Origin: Pseudoscleropodium purum
Lineage: Eukaryota; Streptophyta; Bryopsida; Hypnales; Brachytheciaceae
DNA length: 64,000 nucleotides
NCBI GenBank assembly: GCA_963969395.1
Contig: OZ017805.1
Coordinates: 2,728,001-2,792,000 of the forward strand
Direction of reading: 5' to 3'
The notes under the pieces are model-generated. The model saw only the letters and a list, made by a program, of their open reading frames with translations. It searched no databases and was not told the DNA's origin. Each line of letters opens with the position of its first letter. Position 1 is the stretch's first letter. Positions 52,145-63,800 of the stretch are shown in pieces. Both the position numbers and the translations under genes were made by a program.

Positions 52145-53914
52145 CAGGGTTGCACGGATGTTTAGACGTTCAGACGTAGTGTCCACCTGTTTTCTAGTGT
52201 CCGGGGAAATAGAGATCTTTAGTCCAATCCATTCCAGCAGATGGGCAACTGGGGCAAACGGGGCGGATGGGCGGGTGGGAGGACGAGGTGGACAAGCAAA
52301 CGGGTGGATGGCCGCCGTGTGAAAACAATCAACTTCATTTGTGATTTCCCATTGCACATTTTGGAACTTAAAAAAACAATCCTTGAAATGACACCTATTT
52401 GTAGTCTCTGACATAGTAGACATACTTGTCTTAATCATTAATTTTAAAGTACATGTACTATATGGAAACATTGTGCAACATTTTAGAATGTAATATTTTT
52501 CTAAACGTCACAATTAGGTGCAATGACAATCATACATGTTCAAACTTGAACTATATTAATCTACTTTAGATTACAAGAAAGTGTTTAAAGCGCTTTTAAT
52601 AGCATTTTGTAATAGAATAAAAAAATATTACAATTGCTTATACTATCTATACTTTGGAGTTTCAAACTATCAATGCATTTTACAAAAATATTTAAAGAAA
52701 TACTTCAAGTTATAATTGCATGTTCTACATTTGTGCATTGTCAAATAATAATTGATGAAAAAATCAAAATTACAATGGAAACATAAATGAATAAATTATT
52801 GAGGTCTAAGTATGTAGTACATTTTAATAATCACATATAAAGGAAATAGAAGGTCAAACATATTTCATGCATTGCATCAATTTCTTCGGTAACTTAATAA
52901 CTAGTATAAGGTTTAGGGTTTAGGATATAGCATTTAGAGTGCAAATTCAAATGTGTGAAAGTTCAATTTAAACTACCTTTCATACATTAATGATACAATA
53001 AAATTTCATAATATTAATTAGCAATCTTGGAAAGAGAATCTATACATTTTAGAATTCAATGTTTTAGCAAGGTGGACAAGAAGGCGAACAGGCAAACGAA
53101 CATTGACCATCCACCTAACCATTTGGGCAAACATGTAGTTATTTTTGCAACCAATTTCATCTGCAATTTTCTGTTTCAATTCTTGGAATTTTGGGGAGTG
53201 TAATATACCATTGGAAAGGTCTTAAAAGCACCTTTCTAATGGTATATTACACGCCCTCAAATTACAAAATGTGCAGTGGGAAATTGCAAATGAAGTTGGT
53301 TGTTTTTGTGGAGTGGCTGCCCGATGTCCGTTAGTCCACTTGTCCACCAAGCAATTCGTCCAACCATTTGGGTGGATGTGCAATTGTTTTTGTAATCAAC
53401 TTCATTTGCAATCTGCGGTTTCAATTTTTGAACTTTGGAGGCATGTAATATACCATTGGAAAGGTCTTCAAAGCATGTTTTCAATGGTATATTACATGCC
53501 CCAAAATTTTAAAAACTGCAATAGGAAATTGCAAATGAAGTTAGTTGTCTTCTTGTAGCAGCCATTTGCTACCTGCCAAGTTGTCCGCTCAACCATTTGG
53601 GCGAACATGCAATTGTTTTTGCAACTAACTTCATTTACAATTTTCAATTTTAGTTTTTGAACTTTTGGGGCATATAATATACCATTAGAAAGGTCTTGAA
53701 AGCACCTTTTCAATGGTATATTATATGCCCCAAACCTCCAAAAATTAAAATCACAAATTGCAAATGAAATTGTTTGTTTTCATGCAGTGGTCATCCGTCG
53801 TCTACCTGTTTGCCCACCCAACGGCAATTGGACAACGTCCACAACATCCAAGGACCAAGGACATCCACTTTTTGGACATGATTTTCCAAAAAATGAACAT
53901 TTGGGACAACTTTG
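52145..53914. mobile_element. Non-autonomous hAT element
   Basis: The left end CAGGGTTG (52145-52152) and right end CAACTTTG (53907-53914, CAAAGTTG on the other strand) agree at 6 of 8 positions. The flanking 8-mers ACACTGGT (52137-52144) and GCACTAGT (53915-53922) agree at 6 of 8, with only transitions, and fit the 8-bp target duplication of hAT elements. Both subterminal zones are rich in GTCC/GGAC words. The left zone also carries a strikingly GC-rich block at 52240-52315. There is no transposase; the interior holds repeated foldbacks. The CAGGGTTG end is shared with the hAT at 60382, which may supply or have supplied its transposase family. Confidence 0.62.
53160..53790. repeat. Three tandem foldback repeats inside the hAT element
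   Basis: Three units, about 229-245 bp apart, each centre on a hairpin. Unit 1 arms are 53198-53220 and 53230-53252 (23 bp, one mismatch, 9-bp loop). Unit 2 arms are 53441-53462 and 53478-53499. Unit 3 arms are 53667-53694 and 53704-53731 (28 bp). All share the core AATATACCATT(G/A)(G/A)AAA and its inverse. Symmetry continues outward: CAACTTCATTTGCAAT on the left mirrors ATTGCAAATGAAGTTG on the right, so each foldback can reach about 70 bp per arm. A related inverted piece lies at 52318-52365. Confidence 0.85.
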
Positions 53915-53922
53915 GCACTAGT

Positions 53923-54743
53923 TAGAATTTTAAACCTATTTACAAATATGATTCAAATGAATTTTGAATAGTTATCTTAAAAATTTATTATAAATATTAT
54001 TTCTATTTCTACCATTGAAATTTTTTTTAATAAGTCAAGATTTTATTGTGAATTGATTAGTAGAAATAGACATACAATTTAGAGAATGATGTGAAAGAGG
54101 ACACTTTGTTTAAATAGTTCAGGGTTCAATACTAATTAAATACTAAACACTTTGTACTACATTCTTTTAATTTTTGTCCAATAGTAGTGATATTGATTTT
54201 GAACATAATTAAGAATTAAAAGGCAATCTAAATTAGTTTGCATAGAAAATCTTAAAATTAAAATTAAAATTTTTTAATCAAAAATTCCTACTCCAAAATT
54301 AGGCAACAATGATAAAATGGTTAATTGAATCTTTAGGGGTGAAAGTCCAACTCCTATGAAAGAAGCATGGATTTATTGTTAAGTACCGAGAACATAAACA
54401 TTTGAAATTTTTTTTTAAATGGAAAGAAAAAAATATGTAGAAGTTGCAAAGTACATGAACATTTATAATCCATGAGGAAACTAATTTTTTGCTACTTGTA
54501 GGCAATTCTCCACAAAATAGCAACTTCTACTTTAATATGCAATGTGTTGTACTTTAAAAGTTTTAAAGCACAAAACATATGAAAAAAATGAAAAGAATCA
54601 AAGAAAAAACATGTACAAATTGCAAATACCCTAAACCTTTAGAATTCATGAGAAAACTAAATTCTTGTTACTTTTAGGCATTTTTCTACGCATGAGAATT
54701 TTGAAATTTTAAAAGAGGGAAAAAAAAAATATGTAGAAGTTGG
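53923..54743. other. AT-rich spacer with inverted satellite fragments
   Basis: No gene. Fragments containing ATGTAGAAGTTG (near 54434 and 54731) are inverse forms of the CAACTTCTACAT word of the satellite at 55.2-56.2 kb, so scattered copies of that repeat in the opposite orientation lie here. Confidence 0.45.
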
Positions 54744-54781
54744 AAAGTACATTTACATTTAAAGTAATGTAAATGTACTTT
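54744..54781. repeat. Perfect 16-bp inverted repeat
   Basis: AAAGTACATTTACATT (54744-54759) and AATGTAAATGTACTTT (54766-54781) are exact inverse complements around the 6-bp spacer TAAAGT. The AT-rich stem could extrude as a hairpin. It sits at the junction between inverted satellite fragments and the direct satellite array. Confidence 0.9.
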
Positions 54782-55154
54782 GAGTTCATGTCATTAAAAT
54801 AGACTCATCATTTTCATATGAATATAATGAGTTTTTTTTTTTATAATTCTTGTAGAATAAAATGAACACCTTAAATAGTTCTTTGGTGAGGAATAGTACA
54901 CATACAATTTCTCATAAATTATATACATATTTTTTTGAAGTACATGAGTAAAAAAATAATTTAGATTTGCACCTTAATCTTATAAAAAAAATTGTTAAAA
55001 AGTGAAATCGAATTTCATTATAAGAGTATATTAATAAGGAGTGTATTTTGAAAAGCAATGGCAATCATTATGTTAATTGAACTTCAGATTTTCATTAACA
55101 TTTGGAGAGATACCAAATTATACACAACACACTACATATCTAAAAGATTTCATA

Positions 55155-56215
55155 TCTAAAATTTATCCATGGCTTTTGGCCTCTAGTATTTGTAAACTAC
55201 AGGTCATGATTTGTTAAAAGAAAAGTTATGCGTAGAAAAATGTATAAAAGTAGCATACATTTAATTCTTTTCATGAATTCTAAATGTTCAATTAATTCAC
55301 AACTTCTATATATTTTTTTTATTCCATTTTTTTAGTTTATCCTATGAATTTTTGGCTATAGTATTTGTAAACTATAGTACATGGCTCATTTAAAAAAAGT
55401 TGTTTTGCATATAAAAATGCATAAAAGTGGCATGAATTTATTTTTTGCATGAATTCTAAATGGTACCCTAATTCACAACTTCTACATATTTTTTTTATTC
55501 CATTTAAAAATTTATTCCATGGCTTTTGAGCTATAGTATTTGTAAAGTACAACACATGGCTTATTAAAAGAAAAATTGTTTTGTGTATAGAATAATAGAA
55601 ATGCATAAAAATAGTATTAATTTATTTTTTGCATGAATTCTATATGTTACCCTAATTCACAACTTCTACATAATTTTTTCTTTCATTTTTTAATTTATCC
55701 CATGGCTTCTAGGCTCTAGTATTTGTAAACTAAAGCTTATGACTTATTAAAAGAAAAGTTATTTTCACCTACAAAAATACATAAAAGTAGCATGAATTTA
55801 TTTTTTGCATGAATTTTAAATGTTCAACTAATTTACAACTTCTACATAAATTTTTTTAATTTAATTTATTTAATTTATCTCATGGCTTTTAGGCTTTAGT
55901 ATTTTTCAAGTACAACTCATAGCTCATTAAAAGAAAAGTTGTTTTGCATACAAAAATATATGAATTTAGTAAGAATTTATTTTTTGCATGAATCCTAAAT
56001 GTTCAACTCAATCACAATTTCTAAATGTTTTTTTTATTCCATTTATTTAATTTATTCAACGGCTTTTGGATTATAGTAATTGTAAACTACAACACATTGC
56101 TTAATAACATTAAAACTTGTTTAGCGTACAAAAATGCATAAAAGTAGTATGAATTAAGTTTTTATATCAATTACAAATGTTCATCTAATTTGCAATTTGT
56201 ACATATGTTTTTTTT
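55155..56215. repeat. Satellite-like tandem array, about 178 bp, six units
   Basis: The landmark (C/T)ACAACTTCTACAT recurs at 55298, 55474, 55658, 55834, 56013 and (worn) 56192, with intervals of 176, 184, 176, 179 and 179 bp. Units share TTTATCCCATGGCTTTTGG, TAGTATTTGTAAACTA, AAAAGAAAAGTTGTTTT, ATGCATAAAAGTAG and TTTTTTGCATGAATTCTAAA. Divergence is modest. The length is close to that of a nucleosome repeat, as in many plant satellites, but only six copies are present. It is non-coding. Confidence 0.88.
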
Positions 56216-59187
56216 TTTAAGAAATCAGTTTGAAGGAACAATTTCAAAATAATTTTAATAAGTTACATTCCTAGGGTCATCGTTTAATATTGAAGTTGCT
56301 AATTCATTTTTAAATCATGAATATATTAAGTTCGACTATTCTTTTTTAATTTTTTATGTACTCCAATGCCAAAAGTCATCAAGAAGGATTGTATTTTGAG
56401 TCCATGAAATGCCAAAAGTCATGTAGAAGGATTGAAGTGGTGTGGAAAATTTAAAAAATTGAAGTTTTGAAGACTAGGAGCATTCAAGGAGACTACTATC
56501 AATGATGCCCATCATAAAAAATCATTGTATAGTGGCACACTTTCAATACATTGTACATTCGTGAATGCCAATTATGAGTGTGAATGACTATTTAGAGTGA
56601 ATGATCATTTATTTTGAAAGAAAAGTGAACTGGAACATTTTAATCATACTTGAATATGATTATGAATTTGAATTAGATATTACAATAATCAACTCTATGC
56701 CGTTAATTCTAAAATACAAACCCTCACATTTGCTTTTTACTCCTCTGACACCCACTTAAATTTTTTTTTTCCAACTTCAAATTTACCTCCTATGATTTTT
56801 TGGGGTGTTACATCAAATTATTCTAACACTCAATTATTTGAGCTTTGGTTTAGAGTTTTCATCCATCCAATGTTATTGTGAAAAGTTCTGAAGTTGATTA
56901 GGCACCAAAAAAATCAAAAAAATATTGTTTTTCATGTTTGAAAGTACATGCTAAAGATAGCTCAATTTTGGAACTTGAACAAAATATAACTTTATATGTG
57001 TTTAAAGTTGTATTTTATGGTATTTGCAATCTTGTATATTTGAAGGTCATTTTTGAATGGAAGAACCTAAAATACTTAGTTACCAAAGACATGGACTTAT
57101 ATAAGCTTTCTTAAATATAAATCTTTTTTTTCATCAAATGCTTACATCAAATTTATGAGGCTTGTAAATCTATAAGGTGGTATTAATAGAAAAAACAATG
57201 TATTAATAGAAAGGGCAAATACTAAGACAAGTGGCTAACCAAAACATAAATTTCTTTCATTGACTTTGAACACTTATATCTTATAAACTATGGAGACTAA
57301 TGAGACAAAGAAATTCCACATATTTCCATAGTATAAAGAACTAATGTTTACAAAAAAATGAGGAAAAAAACCTTTTAAATTTTCACTAAATGAACTAAGA
57401 ATGGTAACTCTAGAACAAATTAAAAAGCATTTGCTAGAATATAAGTGTAAATTAAAGAGATTTGAAAGAAAATGAACATTATGAAAAGAAAAAACTTTTG
57501 TTTCACATATTGAAATTTTAATTCATTCAAAAGATGAGCTATCAAAATAAAGGTAAAAATCTTGTTCATAGAGTTTCTTTGGTGAAGTCATCTTCAAAAT
57601 CTAAGATAATTTTGGATATTTAAATACTTCTTTTATTTTTGAAAATAAATAGTATAAGTACCTATACAAGGATATAAATATGAGAGTTTGAATTTTTTAT
57701 AATTCTCAGATATGCTTGATGCACTAAAAAGTCGTAGTTTTAGATAATTTTGTAAGAGATACCTACTCTAGGAATTTTAGAATTCAACTCCCGGGTTTAA
57801 CTCATAAAGAATAACGTCTTACTTGTTTAGATATAGTCAATTCCATTGACAAATATTTTTCAATGGACACTATCCAATAACTATGGACTATGTAGAAAAA
57901 TGAAAACCATTAAGGATTTACAATTTAGGTTATTTAGAGGTCTAATCCCCTTCCAAAGAAAAAAAAGATGAAAACAAATTTTTTATTTGTGAAGGGTCAA
58001 TTTTTTTTTGCAAAAGAAATATAGGACCTTACATTAAATCCTACCTTTAAATTAAATACTTGCCTTAAATCCTTACCTTGGATTCTTTTTTCTTCATTTT
58101 TTTGGAATGTTAGACATTTGAAAGTAAAAAAATTCAAACCTTTAGTTGAAGATATACTTTTTTCATTTCAAATCTTTAAATGTGTTTATTATCCTTTCCA
58201 AAGTTCAGACTAATCAAGTCATGACATATGTTAGAAAGCACTAAGTAGAAAGTATTTCTTAAATGATTGGCATTGAAAGACTTTGTCTATATGTTAGCTA
58301 TAGGTTTGAACCAACTACCTGCTTAGAAAATTCACAAAATTTCAATTCAAGGCATAATTTTATCACAAAATTGCAATCCTTGTGATTTCTATTTTCTTAA
58401 CTATTACAAATTTTTCATGCCTTGTTCTGCACCAATACCTGCAAAAATCGCTTATATTGAGAACAATAGGTGATTTAAACATACATTGGACATTGATAAA
58501 AATTGCCTATTGTAAAATAGAAGTAACTATTTTAGACATGCCCTCCATAATTGTTGCATAGTCTACCCTATTTTGGCCCTAAACCAAAGGCAATGGTTAT
58601 GAAAAAAGATTTTTGGTTTGAATCATTTCCTCCACTTACCTATCTTCCTTTTTAGCTTAGAGAATAGTGCCTAAGCTAACCATAATAGGTGACTCTAAGA
58701 AACCTGAATGGACCTAAACTATAAAATCCACTTTTATATTCAATAAAATTTTCATGTTTGGAGATTTTGTTTTTTTTGGCAATCTTCCAAATTCTTTTTT
58801 TTTCAAGAGGTTTCATTTATTTGTTTCAACATGTTTTACTTGCTCTTGAAGGTGCTCTCGTTTGGATTTCAAAGTTTTGAATTTCTTGAGAATCGTGAGT
58901 TACTTGGGCATTGCTTTTAAGTCTCAACTTTTTTGTTTTTTGTTGTGTGTTGCAACAAGTAATGAATAGGTGAAGGTGAGTTATTGATTTGGGCAAGTTT
59001 TTAAGGTGAGTTACTGATTTAGGTAGATTTTGAAGGCTAATTGTAGGCTTGTATTGTTAATCTTGGCTTCATAGGTATTTCTTCTGGACTTCAACTATTG
59101 GATTCTCTTTTTTAGTTGTATTTATAAACCCTAATTGCAAATCTCATTCACAAATTCTAATTTCAAACAAAACTCAACCCCTATCAT
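56216..59187. other. Long AT-rich spacer
   Basis: I see no coding region, RNA gene or convincing repeat. It contains many A and T runs and only very short open frames. Confidence 0.5.
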
Positions 59188-59844
59188 TTTAGTGTGAGCC
59201 GCGCTAAAATGATAGAGGTTAAATACCTAGAATCCAACCAAAAATATAAATGCACTTATAAAAACGAGTCTAAATCTCGAGAAAATTAAAAAAATTAGAA
59301 AGACTAAATGTCAATATAGAAAAATAATACTTTAGTGTGAGCCGTGCTAAAATGTCATACCAACTTCTATTAAGTAACCAAATTGATCCATAACTGTAGG
59401 TCAATAATTTTGAAGTATAAAAATATTTATAATCAAGAAACAACTAAAATTCAAAACCTATCCAATACTTGCTGTTTAGTGCAAGTTGTGCTAAAATTTC
59501 ATAGTGATTTCTCTTAAGAAACAAAATTGATACATAAGTATAGGTAAATATTATAGAATTATAAAAAAAATAGACTTACAAAACAGCTAAAAATCAATAC
59601 CTATACAAAACTTGTTGTTTAGCTCAAGTCACTCTAAAATGTAAACAACAGGCCGATCAAAAATATCACAAGTCAATTTGCCTAAATATATTTATCTAAT
59701 ATGCCTAAAATCTATACAAATTCACAAAAAGACCGAGCCAAAACAAAAAACAAAAACTAATAAACTATGCACCATAAGAATAAAAAAAAATGAATGACTT
59801 TCTAATTTTGTAAAAACCTATAATTTAGTGTCTATCGTGCTAAA
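59188..59844. repeat. Array B: the 21-bp palindrome on a 143-bp period
   Basis: Five copies of the same TTTAG-N11-CTAAA palindrome seen in array A lie at 59188, 59331, 59475, 59618 and 59824. The first four are 143, 144 and 143 bp apart, the last 206. The first copy has extended symmetry, with arms CTATCATTTTAG and CTAAAATGATAG (12 bp, perfect). The sequence between copies (CTATACAAAA, GAAAGA and A-rich segments) differs from array A. The array ends 130 bp before the start of a short plus-strand coding relic at 59974. Confidence 0.85.
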
Positions 59845-59973
59845 CTGAAAAGAACAAAGTCATTAGAAAAAAAATAACTTCCAAACATAGAGATCATGTC
59901 CATATAGTGCATCTAAATTTGATGAATACAATAATCTACTTATTTACCAACACTATTCTATCTTCCATCCCAA

Positions 59974-60348
59974 ATGGAAAATCAAATAGAGGCACTTGAG
60001 ATGTACTTCACGAATTATGAGGTACACTTTCTTAAGGATGAAAAAAGTGTAGATGACCATCTAATCAAAGGAAAATACTAGGAGTTTAAAGAGCCAAACA
60101 AAGTGGAGTCTTGGAGCTTATTCCTAATTCCGTTCATTAACCAATTTTGCTTCTCTTACAAGTTCAAAAATGTGCAATGTTTTTTGCAACTTTCCTTTCA
60201 CAAGAAGGTCAAAGATATCGAGGCAAACACTCATCCCATGATCAAAGTGAAATGTACGACAACCATAACAGATGAAGGCAAATATAATCAATACCACTTT
60301 ACAATTTGCATTAACTCCATTCATATACCATTATACCCTTCAACTTGA
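59974..60348 (+). pseudogene. Unrecognised coding relic beside array B
   Basis: A plus-strand frame starts at ATG 59974 (MENQIEALEMYFTNYEVHFL), continues KDEKSVDDHLIKGKY, meets one TAG, then stays open in the same frame (VESWSLFLIPFINQF and later HPMIKVKCTTTITDEG) to a stop at 60346-60348, giving 125 codons in all. I do not recognise the protein. Its position, downstream of the palindrome array and cut short by the hAT end at 60382, suggests the start of a transposon protein interrupted by the hAT insertion, but this is inference. Confidence 0.4.
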
Positions 60349-60381
60349 GCTCGTTCCTTTCAAGTCTTGAACCTACTCTGT

Positions 60382-60520
60382 CAGGGTTGACAAATCAGTA
60401 GGTTTGCCCCAAAATAGCGTCCGTAACCCGGACGTCTGTCCTCACGGACGCTAGCGGACGCAACGTCCCTCCCGCCGTCGGCAGGCGGACGGACGGGGCG
60501 GCTCAGAAAACCCGTTTTGG
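60382..60520. repeat. Terminal and subterminal region of the hAT element
   Basis: CAGGGTTG at 60382-60389 is a typical hAT terminus; the 8 bases before it (TACTCTGT) would be the target duplication. The next 130 bp are abruptly GC-rich and packed with (C)GGACG and CGTCC words in both orientations, including the small hairpin GTCCGTAACCCGGAC (60419-60433), then CGGACGCTAGCGGACGC and GGCGGACGGACGGGGCGG. Such clustered motifs next to a hAT end are expected transposase-binding sites. This is the 3' side of the element relative to its transposase; the other end lies beyond the window. Confidence 0.7.
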
Positions 60521-60852
60521 GTTTTTTGTTTTGATTGTTTTCACCAATGAGAGATTGAGAGTGAAGTCATTTTGATTTTGATTTTTCTTATATTGCAATT
60601 GCGATTCAATAGAGTTGTATATCACTATTTATGTAAAAGCTAAAATATGAAATATATTTTTAATTTTTTTGTTGAATTTTATTTTGATTTAGAAACAAAA
60701 TCACTTTAAAATTTAGCGAGATGTATATCATCAATAAACAAACAATTTTATAATAAAATGATTGAAAAAAACCATTGTCATTTGTCAATATGAGCTCCAT
60801 ATATCATGAGCAACTAAACAATCAAACATCTAAATTCACATCTCCACAATTC

Positions 60853-63800
60853 CTATGGACGCCAATCCACATCTCCTCTAACCTCAGCCCCACTACTCTC
60901 TCCTGCAGCTCTCCGTTCAAAATCTTCATTGTCAGAGTCATCTTCATTGTTGGAATCAAGTATCGTTGTCTCCTTCAAGTCTTCTCTCGAAGTAGGTTTA
61001 CTCCCTTCTTTCGAATTTAATTTTTTTTTTTTTACTTTGACAAAACGATTAAAGGCTTTTTGAATAGGAACCTTTCTTTTCTTTCTATTTGACAAAGTAG
61101 CAACATTTTCATTAAGAGGGGTCCTATTCTTCACTAGAGAGATAGCAAAAGGTTGCATTTCTCTTTTCGCTTTCACCTTACTCCATTTTTGAACCATCAA
61201 TCTCGATGTAGGGTCGACATGTCCATGAACGGTTATCTCCACTTTGGCTTTCTTTTGAAGTAATAGAGTGCCGTTTGTTGATTTGATGGGTTCTTGCGCC
61301 ATTCCTTTTCCTAAAATGCGAGCACGCAAAGATGCCAATGGCATTCGATCACTATCCGTATCACTTAGGCTTGTAGGTGATGACGCTACTTTCTGTAGAT
61401 TACCGCCTGTAGAAATTTTTTTGGAAATGTTCACTAGGCGTTTTCCATATCTAAAGCTCTGAGAATCATCCAATCCGACCAATCGTGTGTTAATAGACTT
61501 CAACGGTATTGGTGGAAGAGCACTAGATCTCGGTACTTCAAAAATTGACTTCATTGGCTCTTTTCCTTTATCACTCTTCACAATTGCCAAATTTGTGACT
61601 ACCATCTCAACTGAATCACTATTTTTCTGTACCGCAATATTTGGTTCCCCTTCATTACCACTATTGTTGCCCACATCTTTTGGAACGTCCACCTCCATGA
61701 CCGCATCTTCTCTTTTGTCGTTTCTTTGCATTACATTTAACGCCACAGATGGAGATTGAGAAATTAAAACTTCTTCATTTCTCCCATCATCTCCAATAGC
61801 ATTCTCATTGATTTTCACCTCTTTGGCAATAGCGTTTGCCTTTTCCGATAGAATGTTTTCGCTATTCAAGTATCCCATTCCATTGCAATATGTAGTTAAA
61901 GAAGGTAGATTCTCCTCTACTCCTAAATTGTCCTCGTCTTTATAAAAGGTATATGCATTGTTTGCATTGTCGGGAATGACATCCTTGAGGTTTAGATGAT
62001 AATCATGCGTATCATTCACCAAATCGGGAAAGTCTTTCATAACGTCTTTATCTCCCCATGTTGTCGCACGATTGAAGTCATCCCCGCCATCTACAGCTAA
62101 AAGGGCCCTTTCCAAATCCTCGTTATCATCGTCATCATTGTCTTCTAACGTCGGCCTATCTGAATCCTCTGATTCCATCGGATCCACATTATCATTATAC
62201 CATTTTTTTTCATCTTTTTCCTTCGATGCGTTTAATACTTTGGAATTGGTATACACGTACACCAAATCCGCTGTTCTCTCCGGCTTCAATTTATTTCGAG
62301 ATTTGTTGTGAACAAAAGAATAGTTGCTCCAATTCCGTTCACATGAAGATGATGACACCGGTTGAACCAATATCCTCTTTCCTAATGGAGCTATAAACTT
62401 GCCACATGCACCTTCAAAATCCCACCAAGTATGCGCGGACAACATTTGTTCTCTCGGATTCAACATATTGTGGAATGGAGGTTCCTTGTGTCCAAAAGCC
62501 ACAAATTCCTTCACCACTCCTATATATTCATCCGGTTTACATATTCTCTCCAAAACTTTCTTACATCATGACATTGCATCTACGTCATCCGCTAGCTCTT
62601 TGTCATGAAGAAGGTATGGATTCAAAAGAGCTGCGGCTGATTGGAGATCGTTGTGCACCATTTTTCTTCGGGCATAAAAAGACTGTACCAATAGGATTGT
62701 AAGTTCTTCTAGCAAACAAAATGGTGGACTTTGTAATCCGTTCACGTGCTTCTCTAACTTCCTCATGATATGCAATACCTTCCCCATGTATGGTGATTTT
62801 GAATCCAAATCGCGAAGTGCACATATGATTGGTTCAACCATCTCCACATAATTGATGGACCGATTCCAAGAACAATTTTCTTCACCGCTAAGGTCAAGTC
62901 TTTTGGTTGGACTTTGGCTCCACGTTTCTTCTTGAAAGTATGTACATACTCAACCCATTGCGGATCTACCACCGTTTGTTCCAATGCTCCTCTCAATTTT
63001 GTCAAACGCTCCATCATGATAAATTTAGAGGCGAACCCTGTATCCCCATGCATCAAGAGACCAAGATTTGGCGAATACTTTCGCAATAGAGCTAGCGGCA
63101 TATGTCTCTTCCTGATAAATTTAGCTACAAGAACTCCTTTATCCAATTTGGAAGCAATCCATTTCTGTGCAGCCCAATCCTTCAACAACAAATTCAATGC
63201 ATGTACCACGCACCCTTAGTAAAAAATATGAGGATATTTTGCAAATATTACATCCCATGCGGACGGATTCACGGGAGCATTATCCATAGTTATTAACACA
63301 ACGTTCTTGGACCCCACTTGTTCAATGAATTTTTCCAACACAGCTGCCAAGTATTCCGCATTTTTTTCACAACCACTTGTATCCACAGATCCAAGAAATT
63401 CTTCACCTACGGATGATACAAGCATGGCATTGATGAGAGGTCGATTAGTCACTGAGCTCCATCCATCAATGGACAATGTTGCTCCAAATTTTCGAATGCT
63501 ATCTTCGGTCCGTGCATTCAACTATGTCTGAATGTTGGTCTTCGCCTCATTCAACAATTTGTACCAAAGGTCGTGGTATGAGGGAGGAATGTATGGTCTA
63601 CCGAACGCAACCGTTTTCTTCATTGCTTCTTTAAAAGCTGGATTTCGAGCCACGGAAAATGATATGTTCGCCGAATAAAAAAAATTTGCCCACACAAAAT
63701 GTAATTTGCGACTATGACCTTCTTCAAACCCATTCACTAAGTTGCCTTGCCTTTGAGGCCTAGAACTTGATGCCCTCGGGGTTTCACGTTCACCAGAAGC

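Noticed and set aside
61268..62702. Plus-strand open frames of 64-98 codons across the hAT gene
   Set aside because: Antisense shadows of the hAT transposase reading frame.
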